Shown here piece after piece: positions 34,350 through 42,260 of a stretch of DNA of 64,000 bases (its first letter is position 1; each line of letters begins with the position of its first letter). This DNA is from Collimonas sp. OK242. GTDB taxonomy: Bacteria; Pseudomonadota; Gammaproteobacteria; Burkholderiales; Burkholderiaceae_D. The position numbers and the translations under genes were made by a program. The notes beneath the pieces are model-generated. The model worked only from the letters and a program-made list of their open reading frames with translations, ran no database searches and had not been told where the DNA came from. Location: the NCBI RefSeq assembly GCF_900107095.1, contig NZ_FNOR01000003.1, positions 186,001 through 250,000 on the forward strand, read 5' to 3'.

Positions 34350-36521
34350 ATGCACTACGCTCTAGATCTGCGCACCTTTATTTTCAGTCACTATTTCTAT
34401 ACTGGTTTGCGGATCGCCACAGGCGTGGTGGGGCTGACCTTGCTGGTGCTGCAGTTCAGCGACCTGCCGACCGCGATGACGGTTTGTATCGGCGCCTTGT
34501 CGACCAGCCTGATGGATTTGCCGAGCACGCTGCGCCACAAGTTCAACGAAATGCTGTCGAGCGTGCTGTTATGCACCGTGGTCACCCTCATCATCAGCTT
34601 AAGCGCGCCGTTTCACTGGCTGCTGAGCTTCATGCTGGTGGCAGTGACTTTCCTCGCCAGCATGATGGTGGTGTATGGCAAAAAAGCCATGCCCTTGCAA
34701 TTTGCCGCCTTGTTCGTGATGACTTTATCGATGGAAAACGCCATGAACGTGGAACAGGCGTTTTTCCATACCGGCTTGTTCCTGGCCGGCGGCCTGTCTT
34801 ACCTGGCGTACTCGATGACGGTGTCCTGGTTCTTGCGCAGCCGCATCAAGCAGCAGGTGCTGGCCGAAGCCTTGTTTGAACTGGCGCGCTATATCAATAT
34901 CAAGGCCGATTTCTACGATATGCATGTCGACCTCAACAGCCAGTTCAATACGCTGGTGCGCCAGCAGATCGTGCTGGCGGAAAAACAGCAGGCATCGCGC
35001 GACCTGATCCTGCGCGATCCCAGGAACCAGGAAGATGCGATCCTGGTGCAAGTCCATTTCGGCATGTTCGACCTGTATGAGCACATACTCTCGACCCATA
35101 CCGACTACGCCATCCTGCGCCAGCATCTGGCCGACGCCGAAGTCCTGACTTATCTGCGCGACCTGGTCAACAAGGCGGCCAAGGATATCGAAACGATCGC
35201 CTACGCCGTCACCCGCAAGCGCGCCTCGTTCGCCAGCATCAGCTACAAGGCAGAGCAGCGCTCGATCGACAGCGAACTGCAACAATTGCAGCAGGACAGC
35301 CTGGCCGGCAAGGTATCCGAGGAAGCGCTGGACATCTTGCGCGCCGCCTACGGCAAAATTTGCGATGCGATCGACATGATCGGCCAGCTGCACCACGCCA
35401 CGCAAAGCGTGCAAGGACCGTTGCCGGTGCTGCTGGGCAAAGACATGACGCCGTTCCTGACGCAGCAAAAATACCAGTTGGGCGTGCTGGTCGCCAATCT
35501 GCGCTGGCACTCGCCGACCTTCCGTTTTGCGGTGCGCGCCGCGCTGGCGATTTCCTGCGGCCTGCTGGCGGCCGATGCCCTGCCCTACGCCGGCCACGGC
35601 TACTGGATCGTGCTGACGATTGCCATCATTTTGAAGCCCAGCTTCAGCCAGACCAAACAGCGCCGCAGCGACCGTCTGATCGGCACCCTGATAGGCTGCG
35701 TGGCGACCGCGCTGATCTTGCGTTTCGTGCACGAGCCGATTGCATTGCTCGGCTTTTTGTTCATGGCCACCGTGGCGGCGCCGGCATTCATCTACGTCAA
35801 GTATCGCTACACGGCGATCGCCGCCAGTATGCAGATTCTGCTGCAAATCAATCTGGTGATCCCGAGTAGCGGCCATGTCATCGGCGAACGCCTGATCGAC
35901 ACCTTGATCGGCGCGGCCATCGCTACCGCATTCAGCTTCGTCTTGCCGAGCTGGGAATATCGCACGCTGCCACAGTTGATCCGGAATGTCTTGAAAAGCA
36001 ACCAGCGCTTTCTGGAAGCCAGCAACAATCTCATGCAAGGCAAGGTGCGCGACGACTTCATCTACCGTATCTGCCGCAAGCGTTTTCTCGACAGTATTTC
36101 CGAACTGGTGTCGACGCTGGTGCGCATGCTCGACGAGCCGGTCAGCAAGCAGCGCGCAGTGGAAAACCTGAATCAGTTTATTGTTCACAATTATCTGGTC
36201 ATGGCGCACGTGGCCGCCCTGCGCATGCTGCTGCGCCGCAACGCTGAAGGGATGCCGCATGGCGCAGTCAATGTCGAACTGGATGCGGCGACTGCGCGTG
36301 TCAGCAAGACCTTGGGGCTGGCGGAACTGGTCCTCAATCCGGACGCGCCCTTGCCGCCCTCCGATGGCGTGCCGATCGCGTCGCAGGAGATCGATGCCAG
36401 CGCCCAGGCGGAAAAATGGTCAGCCTGGCATCCGTTGCAGCAGCGGGTGGAGTTGCTGTATCAGGATAGCGAAAGAATCGCCGTCAACAGTGCAGCGATC
36501 GGGCGCATTCTGGCCACATGA
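34350..36521 (+). CDS. FUSC-family inner-membrane protein (YccS/YhfK-like)
   Basis: A 723-aa protein with two membrane-helix clusters, at about residues 15-170 and 390-540. Each is followed by a soluble helical region, as in the YccS/YhfK and aromatic acid efflux (AaeB) families. The second cluster begins FRFAVRAALAISCGLLAADA and contains KPSFSQTKQRRSDRLIGTLIG, the family's most conserved motif. Substrate is unknown, and there is no membrane fusion partner gene next to it. It is divergent from kdp. Confidence 0.85.
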   Translation: MHYALDLRTFIFSHYFYTGLRIATGVVGLTLLVLQFSDLPTAMTVCIGALSTSLMDLPSTLRHKFNEMLSSVLLCTVVTLIISLSAPFHWLLSFMLVAVTFLASMMVVYGKKAMPLQFAALFVMTLSMENAMNVEQAFFHTGLFLAGGLSYLAYSMTVSWFLRSRIKQQVLAEALFELARYINIKADFYDMHVDLNSQFNTLVRQQIVLAEKQQASRDLILRDPRNQEDAILVQVHFGMFDLYEHILSTHTDYAILRQHLADAEVLTYLRDLVNKAAKDIETIAYAVTRKRASFASISYKAEQRSIDSELQQLQQDSLAGKVSEEALDILRAAYGKICDAIDMIGQLHHATQSVQGPLPVLLGKDMTPFLTQQKYQLGVLVANLRWHSPTFRFAVRAALAISCGLLAADALPYAGHGYWIVLTIAIILKPSFSQTKQRRSDRLIGTLIGCVATALILRFVHEPIALLGFLFMATVAAPAFIYVKYRYTAIAASMQILLQINLVIPSSGHVIGERLIDTLIGAAIATAFSFVLPSWEYRTLPQLIRNVLKSNQRFLEASNNLMQGKVRDDFIYRICRKRFLDSISELVSTLVRMLDEPVSKQRAVENLNQFIVHNYLVMAHVAALRMLLRRNAEGMPHGAVNVELDAATARVSKTLGLAELVLNPDAPLPPSDGVPIASQEIDASAQAEKWSAWHPLQQRVELLYQDSERIAVNSAAIGRILAT

Positions 36522-36608
36522 TGGAATACATCCCAGACGCAACATTTTTTGAGCAAAATATTTTTAAGAAAAAACTTATTGTTTTCTCCTGATTAAGACG
36601 AGTTAAAC

Positions 36609-36665
36609 ACTCGCAATTAAAATTTCCATGCAGTACTATTTCCACATGGAAACGCATTTGCGAGT
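36609..36665 (+). promoter_or_regulatory. Nested palindrome in the leader of the pilin-like gene
   Basis: Outer arms ACTCGCAA (36609-36616) and TTGCGAGT (36658-36665) enclose inner arms TTTCCATG (36623-36630) and CATGGAAA (36645-36652). All are perfect 8-bp pairs, with 6/5-nt internal loops and a 14-nt terminal loop. It ends 11 nt before the Shine-Dalgarno AAAGGAG of the next gene. Confidence 0.7.
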
Positions 36666-36688
36666 TTTACTATCTTAAAGGAGCAACA

Positions 36689-37078
36689 ATGAAAATCGTC
36701 CTGTTAAAACTCACGGTCTTATCCGCCCTGCTATCCCTGGCTTCAGGCGCCATGGCCAGCGCCAACGGCGGCACCATCCATTTCACCGGCAGTATTGTCG
36801 AACCGCCTTGCAGCACCGGCAGCTTCAATGCCGGCCAGCTGGACCTCCAATGCGACAAGCTTAGTGCCTTCGCCGTTTCGTTTCAACGCACCGGCAGCGA
36901 AGCCAATTCAGCCGCCACGACAATAACATTGACGCGCGACGGCAAACCGCTGGGAACCCAGGAAGCGGCCGCTTTCCAGATGACCCTGCGGGGACATACC
37001 CAACTGGGTCTGTCTGCCAAGACGCCGGCTGCAGGCGCCGCTCTTAGCCCGGTCGTCATGACCGTCAGCTATCTATAA
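36689..37078 (+). CDS. Small secreted pilin/fimbrial-domain-like protein
   Basis: A 129-aa protein with a Sec signal peptide (MKIVLLKLTVLSALLSLASG, cleaved near AMASA). GGTIHFTGSIVEPPCST and a second cysteine in LDLQCDKLSAF give the first-strand and disulphide pattern of type 1 fimbrial subunits. It ends VVMTVSYL, like a pilin C-terminal strand. There is no usher, chaperone or other pilin gene nearby, so a chaperone-usher pilus role is not supported. It has a strong AAAGGAG Shine-Dalgarno and a structured leader. Confidence 0.75.
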   Translation: MKIVLLKLTVLSALLSLASGAMASANGGTIHFTGSIVEPPCSTGSFNAGQLDLQCDKLSAFAVSFQRTGSEANSAATTITLTRDGKPLGTQEAAAFQMTLRGHTQLGLSAKTPAAGAALSPVVMTVSYL

Positions 37079-37149
37079 ACAACGTAATTCAGCGCAATGA
37101 ATTGATGCAGGAATCCAGCCGCAGCGTTTTCGCCACGCCTGCGACTGGG

Positions 37150-38052
37150 TCAGCCTCGGAACCGGGCTTCCGGCAAACCGTGCACGTCCGGCAGGCGTAA
37201 CTGGAACACTCCCCCCGCTGCCGGCTCAGCCAGCAAGGCAGCATCCGATAGCGATTCACGCGCGCTGCTGATGTACAAGGTATCCAAAGCCTCCCCGCCG
37301 AACGCCACGCAACTAGGCTGCGCCACCGGCACATGGACAATGCGGTCAATGCTGCCGTCCGGCGCATAGCGCAGCACACGATGACCGCCCCACTGGGCGT
37401 TCCACAGGTAACCTGCGCTGTCGATGGCCGAGCCATCCGGTTCGCCCGGCTGCTCCTGCAAGCTGGCGAACAGGCGATCGTTGCCGATCGTGCCGGCACC
37501 GGTGTCGTAGTCGCAACAGCGAATCGTCTTGCTGGGCGAATCGCAGTAATACATGGTGCGACCATCCGGACTGAAGCAGATGCTGTTGCTGATTGCTACC
37601 GCCGGCAATGCCAGACGCTCCAGCGTCAGATCGGTATTGAGCCGATAGAAACTGCAGCAGCGCGCCAGGCCCGGCGCATCGTTCTTGGTGCCGAAGACAA
37701 AACGCCCGAAGCGATCGCAACGGCCATCGTTCAAGCGGGTATGCGGCAGCTCCGCCTCGACCGTGCAAATCGGCGTCACCTCCTTACTGGAAAAACTGAA
37801 CCACGCAAGTTGCGACGCCAGCCCCAGCAGCAACCGGTCGTCGTCCTCGGTCAGGGCAAAAGTCGCCAGCGGCTCCGGCATCGGCCAGCTGCGGGTCGCG
37901 CCCGTAGCCGGTGTATGGCACCACAGGGCGGCGCCAAGAATATCGGTCCAGAACAAACGTTGAGTACGCTGGCACCACAACACGCCTTCTCCTAGCAAAT
38001 GCTTGCCGTCAAACAGCAGATCCGCGGTGGCGCTGGTTGTCGCAGTCGTCAT
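37150..38052 (-). CDS. SMP-30/gluconolactonase-family sugar lactonase
   Basis: A 300-aa six-bladed propeller lactonase that would open the sugar lactone formed by the first dehydrogenase to the sugar acid. Metal-site motifs are HLLGEGVLWC (Glu), RLNDGRCDRFGRFVFGT (Asn/Asp), SNSICFSPDG (Asn) and GEPDGSAIDSAGYLWNAQWGG shortened here to EPDGSAIDSAGYLW (Asp). There is no signal peptide. It is downstream of the porin and separated from the main sugar operon by a LysR gene and a cytochrome gene. The probable substrate is an aldopentonolactone or galactonolactone. Confidence 0.88.
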   Translation of the reverse strand: MTTATTSATADLLFDGKHLLGEGVLWCQRTQRLFWTDILGAALWCHTPATGATRSWPMPEPLATFALTEDDDRLLLGLASQLAWFSFSSKEVTPICTVEAELPHTRLNDGRCDRFGRFVFGTKNDAPGLARCCSFYRLNTDLTLERLALPAVAISNSICFSPDGRTMYYCDSPSKTIRCCDYDTGAGTIGNDRLFASLQEQPGEPDGSAIDSAGYLWNAQWGGHRVLRYAPDGSIDRIVHVPVAQPSCVAFGGEALDTLYISSARESLSDAALLAEPAAGGVFQLRLPDVHGLPEARFRG

Positions 38053-38075
38053 GTCTCCATCTTTCTTGAAATGCC

Positions 38076-38098
38076 AACGAGGTCTGTGCGACCTCGTT
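38076..38098 (-). terminator. Hairpin between porin and lactonase genes
   Basis: AACGAGGTC and GACCTCGTT are perfect 9-bp arms around a 5-nt loop, in the 99-bp gap between the porin stop and the lactonase start. No T-run follows on the minus strand, so it may act as an mRNA-stabilising or partial-termination structure. Confidence 0.45.
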
Positions 38099-38151
38099 GT
38101 TGTATTACGCTACGTATTTCCGTGACTGACAGCTTACCTCAAAGCCACCAT

Positions 38152-39243
38152 TTAGAAAGAATGGCTGATCCCGGCATAACCGCCGTTTTGCGCGTGGCCT
38201 GGCAACGGACTATCGAATTCCGTTCCAAAGTCGGCGTTACCCTTGTTGCGCATCGTGCCGACAGCCGCATACAGCAAAGTCCGTTTCGACAGATTGTAGT
38301 TGGCGCCGACCATGAACAGGCTGGCGCTTCCCGCATCGTGGTTCAACTTGGCATGGAACGCCGCACCGATCAATGCCAATGCCGGTGTCACCGCGTAGTT
38401 GGCGCCGATCCAGTAGTGATTGATCTTGTCCGGATCGGTAGCCGCGGCAGTATCCGGGGCCGAGACATTCTCGTATCCGGCGAACAGTTTCAACTGGTCC
38501 GCTGTGTAAGTTCCGCCCACAATCAGATCCTTCGATGCGGTGTAGACGTCGGTATAGCGGCCGTTGGCATCGCGGATCACGTCATAGATAGCACGCAGTT
38601 CGAGTCCACCGGTGGTGTACAGCAGCGAAATGCCGTCTTTACGGCCATTTTTGGTGGAACCGGCCTGTTCACCCAAACTGGTTTGCACCGTGGCGTTAAA
38701 GCCGCCCCAGGTTGGTGTTTGATATTCGATCACGTTGTTAGCCCCTGGCCAGTTGCGGCCCTTGACCAAATTCTGCGTACTCATGAATTGCTGACCGGTA
38801 GGATCGAGATTCCAGACGTCATTGACGATAAACAGGTTTTTGCCGAACTTGATCGAGCCGGCGCTGCCGTTCAAGCCGACATAAGAACGCCGATTGAACA
38901 AGGCGCTGCCGTTGGTGCTGCCGTTGGTGGCGTCAAAACCGGATTCCAACAAGAAGAAGGCGCTCAGTCCGCCACCCAGGTCTTCGCTACCCTTGAAACC
39001 AATCATGCTGGTGCCCCACTGATTACCGGATGCCGCCAGCTTGCTGCCAGTTTGGCCGGTGGGATTGCCGCTGGCGTCTTTCAGCGCAACATTGGTTTGA
39101 AAGTCGACGCCGGCGTCAACCCGGCCATAGATAGTGACATTGGTCTGTGCTTGTGCAGCGCCGGCGGCCAGGCCGAACAGACCGATTACGGCGATAGCTG
39201 CCAGCGCCCGGGATGGCGCGCCGAGAGTTTGGGAAAGAATCAT
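38152..39243 (-). CDS. Gram-negative general porin (betaproteobacterial trimeric type)
   Basis: A 363-aa outer-membrane porin. The signal peptide is long (about 32 residues, ending AAGAAQAQ). The mature protein starts TNVTIYGRVDAGVDFQ, the hallmark of Burkholderiales OmpC-like porins. GFKGSEDLGGGLSAFFLLESGFD and FNRRSYVGLNG follow, and it ends in Phe (GYAGISHSF). It faces the LysR gene across about 290 bp and probably admits the sugar handled by the surrounding genes. Confidence 0.92.
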   Translation of the reverse strand: MILSQTLGAPSRALAAIAVIGLFGLAAGAAQAQTNVTIYGRVDAGVDFQTNVALKDASGNPTGQTGSKLAASGNQWGTSMIGFKGSEDLGGGLSAFFLLESGFDATNGSTNGSALFNRRSYVGLNGSAGSIKFGKNLFIVNDVWNLDPTGQQFMSTQNLVKGRNWPGANNVIEYQTPTWGGFNATVQTSLGEQAGSTKNGRKDGISLLYTTGGLELRAIYDVIRDANGRYTDVYTASKDLIVGGTYTADQLKLFAGYENVSAPDTAAATDPDKINHYWIGANYAVTPALALIGAAFHAKLNHDAGSASLFMVGANYNLSKRTLLYAAVGTMRNKGNADFGTEFDSPLPGHAQNGGYAGISHSF

Positions 39244-39357
39244 GCTTACGTCTCCTTGAATTTATTATGAATTCATCCACTGCGAGACTGCCTCCCTTAG
39301 CTAAGCAAGCTTGACGGCGCCAGACCAGCGTGAATGTGGACTCATAGTAAGGATTGC

Positions 39358-39382
39358 AGTGATATCGATCCAATGAATTTTT
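39358..39382 (+). promoter_or_regulatory. Shared 25-bp motif, copy 1 (porin/LysR region)
   Basis: AGTGATATC, four variable-type bases, then a T-rich end AATGAATTTTT. 22 of 25 positions are identical to 50955-50979 upstream of the chvE-like gene, in the same orientation. It lies about 115 bp upstream of the porin start and is a candidate operator linking both transcription units. Confidence 0.65.
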
Positions 39383-39479
39383 ACGCCACATCAATACTGT
39401 ATTTGGTATCATTTTGAGAGCTTCGCCGCGGCGACAAAATCGGTGGGGCGAAGTGGATCAAAAAGGGATCCAGTAAATT

Positions 39480-39497
39480 GGTCCACTAAGTTGGACC
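39480..39497. promoter_or_regulatory. Inverted repeat before the LysR gene
   Basis: GGTCCA and TGGACC are perfect arms with a 6-bp spacer, 39-56 bp before the LysR start. It may be an autoregulatory site. Confidence 0.4.
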
Positions 39498-39535
39498 CGA
39501 CAAGAAATATAAAAAAATCAACTAATGAGACGACA

Positions 39536-40477
39536 ATGGCTATCAACGACACCAACTGGTTTCTGCGCGCGCGCCTGAAAACCCGTCAGCTGCTCTTGCT
39601 GATAGCACTGGATGAGGAGCGCAATATCCATCGGGCGGCGGAAGCGCTCAACATGACGCAGCCGGCCGCCTCCAAGCAACTCAAGGATCTGGAAGACATG
39701 CTGGATGTGCAGCTGTTCGAGCGGCTGCCGCGCGGCATGCGGCCGACCATCTATGGCGAAGCCATGATCCGCCATTCGCGCATGGCGCTGACCAGTTTGT
39801 CGCATGCGCACGACGACATCACGGCGCTGAAATCCGGCCTGTCGGGGCAAGTCAATGTCGGTGCGATCTTGTCGCCCGGCATGGCGCTGCTGCCGCCGGC
39901 GATTGCGCGGCTCAAGCAGCAGGCGCCGATGCTGCGGATCGGGGTCGAGGTCGAGAGCAGCAATATCTTGCTGGAACGGTTGCAGCGCGGCTCGCTGGAT
40001 TTCCTGGTGGCGCGCATCATGGATCAGGATGACAACCGCAATCTCGAATATGAAGAGTTATCGGACGAACCGGTATGCGCAGTGGCGCGGGTCGACCACC
40101 CCTTGCGCCATGTCACGAACCTGCAATTGAAGGATATCGCCGATGCCGGCTGGATCCTGCCGCCCAAGGGCAGCATCTTGCGCCATCGGGTCGACATGAT
40201 GTTTCACAAGGACGGCCTGGCGCCGCCTGCCAACGTGGTAGATACTACTGCGATCCTGGTCATCAGCAGCCTGCTGCAGCAGACCGATTTCCTGCACGTG
40301 ATGCCGGCCGAAGTGGCGCGCTTTTATGCCCAGGTGAATGTGCTGGCGATACTGCCGATCGAATTGCCTTGCAAGATGGATGGCTTCGGCATCATCACCC
40401 GGCGTTTGCAGATACTTTCCCCGGGCGCGAAAATCCTGCAGCAAACGATACGGGATGTCGCGGCGCAAATCTACTAG
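39536..40477 (+). CDS. LysR-type regulator, GbpR-like
   Basis: A 313-aa LysR-family protein. The helix-turn-helix is LDEERNIHRAAEALNMTQPAASKQL, given here by its core IHRAAEALNMTQPAASKQL at about residues 35-53, followed by a periplasmic-binding-like effector domain with GQVNVGAILSPGMALLPPA. The N-terminal RARLKTRQLLLLIALDEERN pattern resembles GbpR, which controls the ChvE/GguAB sugar system in agrobacteria. ATG 39536 is chosen over 39443 because the family N-terminus starts there. It is divergent from the porin gene and is the best candidate regulator of the sugar locus. Confidence 0.85.
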   Translation: MAINDTNWFLRARLKTRQLLLLIALDEERNIHRAAEALNMTQPAASKQLKDLEDMLDVQLFERLPRGMRPTIYGEAMIRHSRMALTSLSHAHDDITALKSGLSGQVNVGAILSPGMALLPPAIARLKQQAPMLRIGVEVESSNILLERLQRGSLDFLVARIMDQDDNRNLEYEELSDEPVCAVARVDHPLRHVTNLQLKDIADAGWILPPKGSILRHRVDMMFHKDGLAPPANVVDTTAILVISSLLQQTDFLHVMPAEVARFYAQVNVLAILPIELPCKMDGFGIITRRLQILSPGAKILQQTIRDVAAQIY

Positions 40478-40560
40478 AGTACAGACGTCAACCATGATGG
40501 CGGCGGCAAACATCGTAATTCGGTAGCAGCGATAAAAAATCAGAAAAAAGGGGATGGTCG

Positions 40561-41388
40561 ATGTTAACTAAATTAGAAAAATACCGATTTCAGGCTTTTG
40601 TCGCAGCCGCTTTCTTTGTATGCGACGCGGGCGCGCAGGCAGTAGTGTCTGAGGTGCGGGCACCATCGGAATCAAGCATTCCGGCCGGCCCCAGAGGCGT
40701 CGCGATTCAGGAGGGCCGGCAACTGATGAACGAGACCCGTCAGCGCCTGCCCAAAAATGTCGGGAACGGCCTCAATTGCAGCAATTGTCATTTGGCTGGC
40801 GGCGCCACGGCGTATGCCTCGCCTTGGGTCGGCATCTGGGGAGTTTTCCCGGAATACCGCGCGCGCAGCGGCAAGCTGATCTCCTTGCAGGAACGGATCA
40901 ACGATTGCTTCGAACGCTCGATGAATGGCAAGCCGCTGCCATATACGTCAACGGAAATGACGAATATCCTGGCTTACATGCAGTGGCTGTCAACCGGAGT
41001 GCCGACTGGCGTAAGCGTGACGGGAAGAGGTTTCGGAGCGATCGACCAGAAGCTCAAGGCGGATGCCAACCATGGCAAGCAGGTGTATGCGGACAAATGC
41101 GCCAGCTGTCATGGTGCGGATGGATCTGGCATGAAAGGCGGCGAACACGGCTATACCTTCCCGCCGCTATGGGGAGCCGACTCCTTCAACGACGGCGCCG
41201 GCATGGCCCGCACCTACACCGCAGCGGCGTTCGTCAAACACAATATGCCGCTGGGCCAAGGCGGCACCCTGACAGATCAGGAGGCGGTGGATGTATCGGA
41301 ATTTTTCACCCATCAGCCGCGACCGGTCTATCCCGGAAAATCACATGACTGGCCGCTAGGCGACAAGCCTAAAGATGCGCGCAGCTAG
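40561..41388 (+). CDS. TsdA-like dihaem c-type cytochrome
   Basis: A 275-aa periplasmic protein with an N-terminal hydrophobic export segment ending near GAQA. Two haem c sites are present: CSNCH (73-77) and CASCH (180-184). C116 in RINDCFERSMNGKPL is placed like the axial cysteine of haem 1 in thiosulfate dehydrogenase TsdA, and HNMPLGQGG could supply the Met ligand of haem 2. TsdA interconverts thiosulfate and tetrathionate. The ATG has AGGGGA upstream. Its place in a sugar locus is unexplained; it may be an electron acceptor-linked passenger gene. Confidence 0.75.
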   Translation: MLTKLEKYRFQAFVAAAFFVCDAGAQAVVSEVRAPSESSIPAGPRGVAIQEGRQLMNETRQRLPKNVGNGLNCSNCHLAGGATAYASPWVGIWGVFPEYRARSGKLISLQERINDCFERSMNGKPLPYTSTEMTNILAYMQWLSTGVPTGVSVTGRGFGAIDQKLKADANHGKQVYADKCASCHGADGSGMKGGEHGYTFPPLWGADSFNDGAGMARTYTAAAFVKHNMPLGQGGTLTDQEAVDVSEFFTHQPRPVYPGKSHDWPLGDKPKDARS

Positions 41389-41402
41389 GCACTAGTGCCC
41401 AT

Positions 41403-42194
41403 TCAGGCCCAACCTGCATCGACGATGAATTCCTGCGCAGTGCACATCGCACTGTCATCCGCGGCCAGGAACAAGACCATGCGCGCCAGATGCCACGGCT
41501 GCAGTTTTCCGGGCAGGCACTGGTTGCGCTTGATGTCTTCTTCGCCTGCGGCATCCAGCCATAAGGCGATCTGTCTTTCGGTCATCACCCATCCCGGCGA
41601 TACGGTATTGACGCGGATGTTGTGCGGGCCCAAGTCGCGCGCCAGGCCGCGCGTCAGGCCGACCACAGCTGCCTTGGCCGTGGTGTACACCGGATAGCCG
41701 CCATTCGACAGATGCCAGCTGATCGAGCTGAGATTGATGATCGATCCGCCGCCCTTTTTTTGCATGCCCGGCGCAATCGCCTGGCAGGTAAAGAACATCG
41801 GGCGCTGATTGATGGCAATCCGGTCGTCCCAATAATCGACGGTCACTTCCGCCAGCTGATGGCGCTGGTCGTTGGCGGCATTGTTGACCAGCACATCGAA
41901 GGTACCCAACTCTTGCGCCAATCCCTGTATGGTCGCCTGCAATGCGGCAATGTCGCGGATGTCGCAATGGCGAAATAGCGGCTTGACCAGGCCTGCTGCT
42001 GCCAGGCTTTCACACAAAGCCGCGCTGGCTTCGGTTTCGATATCGACGAAAGCCACGCGCGCGCCCTGCTCCGCAAATGCACTGACAATCGCCGCGCCGA
42101 TACCGCTGCCGCCGCCGGTGATGAATACGTTCTTGTCTTTCAGGCTGGGGAAACGCGCCAGCTGTGCTTCTGCCATATCGTTTACTGCCGGCAT
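41403..42194 (-). CDS. SDR-family sugar 1-dehydrogenase candidate
   Basis: A 263-aa short-chain dehydrogenase. The cofactor motif is TGGGSGIG, with D after the second strand (FVDIE) favouring NAD. NNAAND is the structural motif, the catalytic Ser lies in INLSSISW and the Tyr/Lys pair in YPVYTTAKAAV. The sequence type is that of betaproteobacterial L-arabinose, D-xylose or D-galactose 1-dehydrogenases. It is the last gene of the chvE-gguAB-dehydratase-gguC-ALDH operon and would make the lactone for the SMP-30 lactonase. Confidence 0.85.
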   Translation of the reverse strand: MPAVNDMAEAQLARFPSLKDKNVFITGGGSGIGAAIVSAFAEQGARVAFVDIETEASAALCESLAAAGLVKPLFRHCDIRDIAALQATIQGLAQELGTFDVLVNNAANDQRHQLAEVTVDYWDDRIAINQRPMFFTCQAIAPGMQKKGGGSIINLSSISWHLSNGGYPVYTTAKAAVVGLTRGLARDLGPHNIRVNTVSPGWVMTERQIALWLDAAGEEDIKRNQCLPGKLQPWHLARMVLFLAADDSAMCTAQEFIVDAGWA

Positions 42195-42235
42195 ATCAAC
42201 TCCTGTTCAATGTGCTACGTAGAAAACTCGCTTAC

Positions 42236-42259
42236 CTTACTTACAACCTTACTTACAAC
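42236..42259. repeat. 12-bp tandem duplication between ALDH and SDR genes
   Basis: Two perfect copies of CTTACTTACAAC, plus a partial third, in the 66-bp gap just after the ALDH stop codon. Confidence 0.8.
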
Positions 42260-42260
42260 C

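Noticed and set aside
34725-36260. 511-codon minus-strand frame opposite the FUSC gene
   Set aside because: Gln/His/Ala-rich antisense shadow with no membrane pattern; the sense frame shows two helix clusters.
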